Shown one piece after another: positions 1 through 4,355 of a DNA stretch of 5,613 bases. The stretch comes from an uncultured Clostridia bacterium (GTDB lineage Bacteria; Bacillota; Clostridia; Oscillospirales; Ruminococcaceae). How positions within the stretch are numbered: the first letter of the stretch is position 1; each line of letters starts with the position of its first letter. The stretch lies in NCBI GenBank assembly GCA_946613705.1, contig CAMOFU010000162.1:1-5613 (forward strand), read 5' to 3'. A program made the position numbers and the translations under genes. Below the pieces are notes generated by a model that was not told where the DNA came from, made no database searches, and saw only the letters and a list, made by a program, of their open reading frames with translations.

Positions 1-1
1 G

Positions 2-55
2 TCCGATACGGACACTTTGTCCGATGCGGACACTCTGTCCGATACGTCCGAAAGC
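2..55 (+). repeat. 18-bp tandem repeat coding for SD(T/A)DTL
   Basis: Units start at 2, 20 and 38. Units 1 and 2 agree at 16 of 18 bases (differences at 8/26 and 17/35), and unit 3 keeps only the first half (TCCGATACG). Because the unit is six codons, copy-number change would keep the frame. Each of the first two copies also contains a short palindrome, GTCCG-nnn-CGGAC. The array may continue to the left of the window. Confidence 0.8.
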
Positions 56-481
56 TCCGAGGAGGAGCAGGGCATACTGTCCTCCCCCGAGGATATAGGC
101 CTGTATGACACCGACGGCAGCGGGACGAACTATATCTTCACCTACGGCGGCGAGAGCTTTTCGGCGGTATACACCTACGAAAACTGGAAGATAATCGACT
201 CCTACCGTATCACCACCCAAGCGGATCTGGAGATCATATGTCAGGCGCTGATAAATGCTCACCCGCTGCACGGAGCCGACGGCGAGAGCTTCCGTACCGC
301 CGAGGATATGGCATTTGAGTGGCAGGAGCATAATGCGGCATATTTTATGCTCCCCGAGGATTCCGAATGGAAGCTCCATACCAAGGACGTGGATCTCAAC
401 CCCGAGGATCAGGGCAAGACGGGAGTTGAGATGGCTCTTGACCGCCTGCGCGAAAAGTACGGCGAGCAAGAGGCGGATTAA
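2..481 (+). CDS. Partial hypothetical protein with Ser/Asp-rich repeat linker (5' end outside window)
   Basis: The frame is open from the first full codon at base 2 to the TAA at 479-481, giving 159 visible residues. The true start lies upstream. A TTG at 17-19 could be read as a start, but it sits inside a repeat and has no ribosome binding site. The first 25 or so residues are a low-complexity acidic tract (SDTDTL, SDADTL, SDTSES, then SSEEEQ), typical of a flexible linker. A compact domain follows, rich in aromatic and acidic residues (YIFTYGGESFSAVYTYENWKI, a predicted beta-strand run, then helices containing AEDMAFEWQEHN and the DVDLNPEDQGK segment). The layout (linker plus C-terminal domain) would suit a lipoprotein or membrane-anchored surface protein of a Gram-positive bacterium, but the N-terminus that would decide this is missing. 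I do not recognise the family. No strong terminator follows it. The reading frame is secure; the function is unknown. Confidence 0.8.
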   Translation, partial: SDTDTLSDADTLSDTSESSEEEQGILSSPEDIGLYDTDGSGTNYIFTYGGESFSAVYTYENWKIIDSYRITTQADLEIICQALINAHPLHGADGESFRTAEDMAFEWQEHNAAYFMLPEDSEWKLHTKDVDLNPEDQGKTGVEMALDRLREKYGEQEAD

Positions 482-563
482 AACAGGCTGCAAGATCGAT
501 CGGCCCGTCAGCGCGGTTATCCTTCCCTCCCGCACTATCCCGATCGCGGCGGCATTAAGACAC

Positions 564-592
564 TTGACATCGGGGGCATATTTTGATAAAAT
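564..592 (+). promoter_or_regulatory. Sigma-A-type promoter for the membrane protein gene
   Basis: A perfect -35 box TTGACA (564-569) is followed by a 17-bp spacer and TAAAAT (587-592), one mismatch from the -10 consensus. Transcription would begin near 599, about 33 nt before the start codon at 632. The 482-563 stretch upstream holds no gene or convincing terminator that I can see. There is only a weak inverted repeat, CGATCGG (497-503) with CCGATCG (540-546), separated by 36 nt. Confidence 0.75.
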
Positions 593-599
593 AATATCA

Positions 600-613
600 G
601 CAGCAGCGGCTGC
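600..613 (+). other. Short 5'-end mRNA hairpin (GCAGC-AGCG-GCTGC)
   Basis: Five perfectly paired GC-rich bases (600-604 with 609-613) close a 4-nt loop. The hairpin lies at the predicted 5' end of the transcript, just before the ribosome binding site at 616-623. A hairpin at this place can protect an mRNA from 5'-end decay. That role is inference, and a 5-bp stem can arise by chance. Confidence 0.35.
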
Positions 614-635
614 CGAAAGGAAGTAGATGATATGA
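613..635 (+). promoter_or_regulatory. Leader with ribosome binding site and overlapping two-codon ORF (copy 1)
   Basis: CCGAAAGGAA is followed by GTAGATGATATGA. The purine-rich site AAAGGAAG (616-623) precedes two ATGs. The first, at 627-629, reads ATG ATA TGA and stops at 633-635. The second, at 632-634, opens the 173-codon gene and overlaps that stop as ATGA. Counting from the end of AGGA at 621, the spacing is 5 nt to the first ATG and 10 nt to the second. The same arrangement recurs at 1205-1227. Confidence 0.6.
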
Positions 636-1153
636 AAAAAGTCGGCATGATAATGAGCCTTCTGATGGGTGCGGCACTCAGCTTCTGCCTGTCGCTCACG
701 GGGCTGCTCAGCTCGCTTTCCAAGACCTCTTATACAGTGCCTCGGTTCATCATCGCGCTGCTTATCAATTTTGCGATCAGCTTTGTCATCAGTATGGTGA
801 TAGGGCTGCTGGTGCCGATGAAAAGGGTGAACGACGGGCTCGGCAAAAAGCTCGGTCTGAAGCAGGGCAGGCTCGGGACAAGGCTGGTCGAGACGCTGGT
901 GTCCGACCTGATATATACTCCCGCCATCACGCTTGCCATGGTGTTCATAGCCTATAAGCAGGCAACAGCCAACGGCGCAAAAATGCCGTTCCTGCCGATG
1001 TTCTTGGGCTCACTGGCGCTTTGCTTTGCGGTCGCATTCGTGCTGATCTTCCTGCTCACGCCCGTGTTCATGAGGATAGCCATTAAGAAGGCGGGCATAC
1101 CCATGCAGCGCCCCGACGACATGAATGACGATAAGAACGGCAGACACCCTTGA
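632..1153 (+). CDS. Small polytopic membrane protein, DUF2798-like, unknown function
   Basis: The 173-residue protein opens MKKVGMIMSLLMG and has four likely membrane helices at about residues 5-27, 38-62, 88-108 and 120-144. The halves look like a duplicated helical hairpin. The second helix of each runs into a proline and a basic residue (IGLLVPMKRV at about 57-66, IFLLTPVFMRI at about 139-149). This resembles small DUF2798-type membrane proteins, but I make that match from memory and only weakly. The basic loop at 64-84 (KRVNDGLGKKLGLKQGR) is probably cytosolic. The C-terminal tail (QRPDDMNDDKNGRHP) is soluble and charged. The start at 632 has a good ribosome binding site and follows a strong promoter. 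The gene seems monocistronic, since a new promoter starts inside its stop codon. No substrate or partner can be inferred. Confidence 0.85.
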   Translation: MKKVGMIMSLLMGAALSFCLSLTGLLSSLSKTSYTVPRFIIALLINFAISFVISMVIGLLVPMKRVNDGLGKKLGLKQGRLGTRLVETLVSDLIYTPAITLAMVFIAYKQATANGAKMPFLPMFLGSLALCFAVAFVLIFLLTPVFMRIAIKKAGIPMQRPDDMNDDKNGRHP

Positions 1154-1178
1154 CGTTCGGGCGGAAATATACTATAAT
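1150..1178 (+). promoter_or_regulatory. Sigma-A-type promoter of the ACT/UPF0210/ruvX operon
   Basis: TTGACG (1150-1155), a 17-bp spacer and a perfect TATAAT (1173-1178) make a strong promoter. The TGA stop of the preceding gene (1151-1153) lies inside the -35 box, so the two elements share bases. Transcription would start near 1185, leaving a leader of about 39 nt before the ACT gene. Confidence 0.8.
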
Positions 1179-1204
1179 AGTTATTATGATGTTGACCAGA
1201 TTAA

Positions 1205-1227
1205 CCGAAAGGCGGTAGATGATATGA
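1205..1227 (+). promoter_or_regulatory. Leader with ribosome binding site and overlapping two-codon ORF (copy 2)
   Basis: This is nearly the same as 613-635: CCGAAAGG, two differing bases, then the identical GTAGATGATATGA. An early ATG at 1219-1221 is followed by ATA and TGA (1225-1227), and the TGA overlaps the gene's own ATG at 1224-1226. The site GAAAGG ends 6 nt before the first ATG and 11 nt before the second. Confidence 0.6.
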
Positions 1228-1493
1228 GAGCAGTAGTAACTGTGATCGGCAAGGATGCTGTGGGCATTCTTGCAAAGGTAAGTACAAAGTGTGCAGAGCA
1301 TAACGCAAATGTGATGGAGGTCACCCAGAGCGTGCTTCAGGAGCTGTTTGCGATGATAATGCTCGTTGATATCTCCAAGCTGTCGGGCGACTTTGCTTCG
1401 CTTGCTGACGACCTCGCGGCGCTCGGCGATTCTATGGGACTGAAGATACACACTATGCATGAGGATATCTTCAACTGTATGCACCATATCTGA
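1224..1493 (+). CDS. ACT-domain protein, UPF0237 family
   Basis: This is a stand-alone 89-residue ACT domain, the usual length for UPF0237. The N-terminal strand MRAVVTVIGKDAVGILAKVS carries the ACT ligand-loop pattern (D-x-x-G-I-x-A-x-V-S at 11-20). NANVMEVTQSVLQELFAMIMLVDIS (27-51) forms the central strands. The closing MHEDIFNCMHHI (78-89) is characteristic of the family. ACT domains bind amino acids or other small ligands and usually regulate a partner protein; the ligand here is unknown. The frame is open further upstream to an ATG at 1125. I chose 1224 because it has the ribosome binding site, gives the family length, and avoids overlapping the promoter. The gene stands 18 nt before the UPF0210 gene, the same pairing as the pneumococcal neighbours SP0238 and SP0239, which suggests the two products work together. 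Confidence 0.93.
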   Translation: MRAVVTVIGKDAVGILAKVSTKCAEHNANVMEVTQSVLQELFAMIMLVDISKLSGDFASLADDLAALGDSMGLKIHTMHEDIFNCMHHI

Positions 1494-1511
1494 CGCGGAG
1501 GGAGTAAAGTA

Positions 1512-2867
1512 ATGCTTAATACCTATGATGTGCTTGAGACCATTCGCATGATACAGGAGGAGTGCCTTGATATCCGCACGATAACAATGGGCATCTCTCT
1601 GCTTGACTGTATCGACGCTGATATAGACAAGGCGTGCGAAAAGGTCTATAACAAGATCACCGAGAAGGCGGCAAGGCTTGTCGAGGTCGGTGAGCAGATA
1701 GAGAAGGAGTTCGGTATACCGATAATCAATAAGCGTATCTCGGTAACACCGATCGCTATTGTTTCCGCAGCCTGCCACTGCTCGCCGGTGCCGTTCGCAA
1801 AGGCGATGGACAGGGCTGCAAAGGCTGTCGGGGTGAACCTTATCGGCGGGTATTCCGCACTGGTGCAGAAGGGCTTCTCTGCGGGCGACACAGAGCTTAT
1901 CGAGTCGATACCCGAGGCGCTCGCCTGCACCGAGAGAGTGTGCTCGTCGGTAAACGTGGGCTCCACAAAGGCGGGCATAAACCTCGATGCCTGTAAGCTG
2001 ATGGGCAGGATAGTCCGTGAGTGCGCGGAGAAGACCGTGGATCATGCCTGCTTCGGTGCTGCCAAGCTTGTCGTGTTCTGCAATTCGGTAGAGGATAATC
2101 CGTTCATGGCGGGCGCTTATCACGGCGTGGGCGAGCCCGACTGCATGATAAATGTGGGCGTATCGGGGCCGGGTGTCGTGCGGGCTGCACTGAAAAAATA
2201 CCCCGATGCCGATATCACTCAGATAGCCGACGTTATAAAGAAGATCAGCTATAAGATCACAAGAGTCGGTCAGCTGGTTGGAGTTACGGCTTCAAAGCGG
2301 CTCGGCGTGCCGTTCGGTATCGTTGACCTGTCGCTTGCCCCCACTCCCGCAGTAGGTGACTCGGTGGCGCATATCCTCGAGGAGATCGGCCTTGAACGCT
2401 GCGGCACTCACGGCACTACCGCCGCGCTTGCCCTGCTGAACGATGCGGTGAAGAAGGGCGGAGTCATGGCCTGCTCGCGCATAGGCGGACTTTCGGGAGC
2501 GTTTATCCCCGTGTCCGAGGACGCAGGAATGATAGATGCAGCCAAGGCAGGCACGCTTTCGATAGAGAAGCTCGAGGCGATGACCGCTGTATGCTCGGTG
2601 GGTCTGGATATGATCGTTATTCCGGGGGATACGAGCGCAGATACCATCGCGGCGATAATAGCGGACGAGGCGGCTATAGGAATGGTCAATACAAAGACTA
2701 CCGCCGTCAGAGTGATCCCCGCTATCGGCAAGAAGATCGGCGAGGAGCTTGACTGGGGCGGACTGTTCGGCTGCGGCCCCGTTATGCCCGTGAGAAAGGA
2801 ATCCCCCTCGAAGTTTATCGGGCGCGGCGGTCAGATACCCGCACCGCTGCATTCGCTGAAAAACTGA
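1512..2867 (+). CDS. UPF0210 / DUF711 family protein (PFL-like fold)
   Basis: The full-length 451-residue protein starts at ATG 1512, with GGAGGG at 1497-1502 nine nt upstream. Family stretches in order are the N-terminal ECLDIRTITMGISLLDC (17-33), AACHCSPVPFAKAMDRAAKA (86-105), IGGYSALVQKG (111-121), VNVGSTKAGINLDA (147-160), DNPFMAGAYHGVGEPD (195-210), VDLSLAPTPAVGDSVAHILEE (271-291), GTHGTTAALALLNDAVKKGG (298-317), GGLSGAFIPVSEDAGMI (325-341) and the C-terminal IPAPLHSLKN (442-451). Structural work on the pneumococcal relative places the family with pyruvate-formate-lyase-like barrels. No activity is established, and I see no clear glycyl-radical motif. It has 16 cysteines, including a CHC pair at 88-90, which would suit a cytosolic protein of a strict anaerobe. 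There is no signal peptide or membrane helix. It lies in an operon after the ACT protein, which may be its regulator (inference). Confidence 0.93.
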   Translation: MLNTYDVLETIRMIQEECLDIRTITMGISLLDCIDADIDKACEKVYNKITEKAARLVEVGEQIEKEFGIPIINKRISVTPIAIVSAACHCSPVPFAKAMDRAAKAVGVNLIGGYSALVQKGFSAGDTELIESIPEALACTERVCSSVNVGSTKAGINLDACKLMGRIVRECAEKTVDHACFGAAKLVVFCNSVEDNPFMAGAYHGVGEPDCMINVGVSGPGVVRAALKKYPDADITQIADVIKKISYKITRVGQLVGVTASKRLGVPFGIVDLSLAPTPAVGDSVAHILEEIGLERCGTHGTTAALALLNDAVKKGGVMACSRIGGLSGAFIPVSEDAGMIDAAKAGTLSIEKLEAMTAVCSVGLDMIVIPGDTSADTIAAIIADEAAIGMVNTKTTAVRVIPAIGKKIGEELDWGGLFGCGPVMPVRKESPSKFIGRGGQIPAPLHSLKN

Positions 2868-2901
2868 TACAGACTTACATACCGCAAAGGAGACGGAAGG
2901 C

Positions 2902-3327
2902 ATGAAAATAATGGCAGTCGATTACGGCGATGCAAGAACAGGCCTTGCAGTCTGTGACAGGACAGAGTTCCTCGCTTCACCTATAGGCACTATAGAGGAA
3001 CGAAATGCACAGATGCTCGCTATGAAGGTCGCGCATATGGCAGAGCAGTATGAGGTCGGCGAGGTGATCGTCGGGCTGCCGCTGAACATGAACGGCTCTA
3101 AGGGCCCGCGTGCGGAAAAGTGCGAGGCATTCGCACAGATGCTCTCACAGCTGACCGAGATACCTGTGAATATGTGGGACGAGCGCTCGACTACCGTTTC
3201 GGCTCACGGTATACTCAATGAGGTAAATGTCAGAGGCAAAAAACGCAAGGCGGTGGTAGATACCGTTGCCGCGACCGTTATATTGGAGGCTTATCTTGAA
3301 TACAGAAGAAAGAGTGTTCACGAATGA
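2902..3327 (+). CDS. ruvX: YqgF/RuvX family protein, putative Holliday junction resolvase / pre-16S rRNA nuclease
   Basis: The 141-residue protein has the RNase H-like fold signature of YqgF. MKIMAVDYGDARTGLAVCD carries the first acidic residue at D7. VIVGLPLNMNGSKGPRAEKCEAFA (55-78) is the conserved GLP-x-x-x-x-G segment. WDERSTT (92-98) holds D93 and E94. VVDTVAATVILEAYL (118-132) holds D120. All the acidic residues expected of an active enzyme are present. In E. coli YqgF acts in maturation of the 16S rRNA 5' end; resolution of Holliday junctions is the older suggestion for the family. The start at 2902 has AAAGGAG at 2886-2892. The gene begins 34 nt after the UPF0210 stop with no promoter visible between, so it is probably co-transcribed. 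Many Firmicutes instead have it near alaS. Its last 32 bases overlap the phosphoesterase gene. Confidence 0.92.
   Translation: MKIMAVDYGDARTGLAVCDRTEFLASPIGTIEERNAQMLAMKVAHMAEQYEVGEVIVGLPLNMNGSKGPRAEKCEAFAQMLSQLTEIPVNMWDERSTTVSAHGILNEVNVRGKKRKAVVDTVAATVILEAYLEYRRKSVHE
3285..3298 (+). promoter_or_regulatory. Ribosome binding site fixing a TTG start inside ruvX
   Basis: GGAGG (3285-3289) lies 6 nt before TTG at 3296-3298, within the last codons of ruvX. This decides the start of the phosphoesterase. An in-frame TTG at 3266 and a GTG at 3314 lack such a site, and no in-frame ATG occurs near here. Confidence 0.75.
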
Positions 3328-4201
3328 GTTCAATTCAGCAGGTCTGAGCGGCTCAAAATCGCATACGAAAAGGCGCAGGGTGCTGACTGTTATCATAGTG
3401 CTGCTGGTGCTGATCGTTGCTGAGTTTATCAGATCCAATTTATACATAGAGGTCGAGCGGTTCGAGTATGAGAGCAGTGAGCTGCCCAAAAGCTTCGACG
3501 GGGTGAAGATCGTCCAGATCTCGGACTACCATAACCACGGCGGCAGCTATGACGACAGGCTGCTGAACAAGATAAGGGACGAAAAGCCCGACTATATCTT
3601 CCTCACAGGCGATATCGCCGACAGCATAAGGACGGATATCGGAAAGGCAAATGCTTTTTTGGAGAAAGTGTCCAAAATTGCGGACTGTTATCTTGTGTGG
3701 GGCAATCACGACTATGCACTCTCCAAGGAAGACCGCAACAGTATGCGCAAATGCTGCAAGAAAAACGGCATAACCGTGCTGGAGAATAAATATACGACAC
3801 TTGAACGCGGCGGGAGCAGCGTGCTCCTCTGCGGTACGGTCTCTTCGCCCGATTCAAGCAATTTCGGCGAGTTTATCCGCACTATGCCCGATTATCAGGA
3901 CTTTGTTATCTGGCTGCACCACTACCCCGAGGATTTTGAAACGATCGTCAAGCAGTCGGAAAGACGCAATTCCCGTGCCGATCTTGTGTTCTGCGGCCAT
4001 GCGCACGGAGGGCTTATACGCCTGCCGTTCATCAAGGGGCTCTATGCCCCGGGGCAGGGATTCTTCCCGAAGTATACGGGCGGCAGATACGATCTCGACA
4101 GCAGCACGATGTTCGTCAGCAGGGGAGTTGGCAACAGCGGCTATACCCTTCGCTGGGGCGACCCGTTCCACCTTGTTGTCTGCACACTGAAAAGCACATA
4201 G
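3296..4201 (+). CDS. Membrane-anchored calcineurin-like metallophosphoesterase
   Basis: The 301-residue protein reads from a TTG start. It has a short basic cytosolic tail (KSHTKRRR, 21-28), one membrane helix at about 29-45 that acts as an uncleaved anchor, and an outward-facing enzyme domain. All metal-binding motifs of the calcineurin-like family are present in order: D-x-H at D77/H79 (ISDYHNH), GD at 105-106 (LTGDIAD), GNHD at 136-139, HH at 208-209 (WLHHYPED), and GHAH at 234-237 followed by GG. The type resembles YkuE/YaeI-like phosphoesterases. Those relatives act on lipid-linked or nucleotide substrates near the membrane; the substrate here cannot be told. The C-terminal YAPGQGFFPKYTGGRY segment (250-265) and the SRGVGNSG turn (275-282) fit that subgroup. 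The gene overlaps ruvX by 32 bp, which implies translational coupling, and is the last gene of the operon. Confidence 0.9.
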   Translation: MNTEERVFTNEFNSAGLSGSKSHTKRRRVLTVIIVLLVLIVAEFIRSNLYIEVERFEYESSELPKSFDGVKIVQISDYHNHGGSYDDRLLNKIRDEKPDYIFLTGDIADSIRTDIGKANAFLEKVSKIADCYLVWGNHDYALSKEDRNSMRKCCKKNGITVLENKYTTLERGGSSVLLCGTVSSPDSSNFGEFIRTMPDYQDFVIWLHHYPEDFETIVKQSERRNSRADLVFCGHAHGGLIRLPFIKGLYAPGQGFFPKYTGGRYDLDSSTMFVSRGVGNSGYTLRWGDPFHLVVCTLKST

Positions 4202-4212
4202 CAGCAGACAAG

Positions 4213-4224
4213 ACGGTAACCGTA
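4213..4224. promoter_or_regulatory. Short palindrome ACGGT-A-ACCGT, possible operator half-sites
   Basis: ACGGT (4213-4217) and ACCGT (4219-4223) mirror each other around one base, and the right half extends to ACCGTA (4224). The same ACCGTA recurs at 4252-4257, with its complement TACGGT at 4269-4274. The spacing of the direct copies is 33 bp, close to three helical turns. No known regulator is assigned. Confidence 0.35.
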
Positions 4225-4248
4225 ATGTTAAATTTTATATAAATGTTT

Positions 4249-4277
4249 AAAACCGTATTGACAAACAGTACGGTTTT
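4249..4277. promoter_or_regulatory. Inverted repeat (9-bp arms, 11-bp spacer) around the xylA -35 box
   Basis: AAAACCGTA (4249-4257) pairs perfectly with TACGGTTTT (4269-4277). The spacer carries the -35 hexamer TTGACA, so a protein bound here would block or position RNA polymerase. As RNA, the same sequence could form a modest terminator for the phosphoesterase gene 48 bp upstream. However, the only T-run is the TTTT inside the right arm, and AGTG follows it, so terminator activity looks weak. Operator, terminator or both remain possible. Confidence 0.55.
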
Positions 4278-4287
4278 AGTGTATTAT
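4258..4287 (+). promoter_or_regulatory. xylA promoter
   Basis: A perfect -35 TTGACA (4258-4263), an 18-bp spacer and TATTAT (4282-4287) form the promoter. Just upstream, 4227-4252 is almost entirely A/T and could act as an UP element. Transcription would begin near 4294, giving a leader of about 62 nt. A second TATTAT at 4285-4290 is less well spaced. Confidence 0.7.
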
Positions 4288-4292
4288 TATAT

Positions 4293-4306
4293 TGTAAACG
4301 TTTTTA
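4293..4306 (+). promoter_or_regulatory. cre-like catabolite repression site at the xylA transcription start
   Basis: TGTAAACGTTTTTA matches the Bacillus cre consensus TGWAANCGNTNWCA at 13 of 14 positions; the C at position 13 is a T here. The arms GTAAA (4294-4298) and TTTAC (4303-4307) are inverted around CGTT, in the style of LacI/CcpA-family operators. It covers the predicted start of transcription, where binding would repress. A CcpA-like or LacI-family sugar regulator is the natural candidate; which one is not shown. Confidence 0.5.
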
Positions 4307-4330
4307 CGCAGATTGTTTTTGTGCGTAAAA
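4302..4330 (+). promoter_or_regulatory. Second inverted repeat / leader hairpin upstream of xylA
   Basis: TTTTACGCA (4302-4310) pairs perfectly with TGCGTAAAA (4322-4330) across an 11-nt spacer, the same geometry as the repeat at 4249-4277. The centres are 53 bp apart. It lies within the predicted 5' leader and ends 13 nt before GGAGG at 4344-4348. It could be an operator on DNA or a stabilising hairpin in the mRNA. There is no T-run directly after it, so it is not an intrinsic terminator. Confidence 0.5.
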
Positions 4331-4355
4331 CACATATTGTTTTGGAGGTATTATT

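Noticed and set aside
17..19. TTG as start of the first gene
   Set aside because: The frame is open to the left edge and this codon is part of a tandem repeat, so the gene is more likely truncated by the window.
497..546. Terminator after the first gene
   Set aside because: CGATCGG/CCGATCG are 36 nt apart with no T-run, so this is not a convincing intrinsic terminator.
1125..1223. Upstream extension of the ACT protein from ATG 1125
   Set aside because: It would start inside the preceding gene, run across a strong promoter, and add 33 residues absent from the 89-residue family. The ribosome binding site favours 1224.
1083..2123. 346-codon open frame on the - strand
   Set aside because: It lies opposite the ACT and UPF0210 genes, both clearly real. 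Its product is rich in Cys, His, Arg and Tyr with no domain, as expected from an antisense shadow.
2292..2903. 203-codon open frame on the - strand
   Set aside because: It is a shadow of the 3' part of the UPF0210 gene, with no domain or supported start.
3266..3295. Earlier TTG start for the phosphoesterase
   Set aside because: There is no ribosome binding site there, while GGAGG at 3285-3289 is well placed for TTG 3296.
4202..4355. Riboswitch or T-box in the xylA leader
   Set aside because: The predicted leader is only about 62 nt with a single simple hairpin. No conserved riboswitch or T-box core was recognised.
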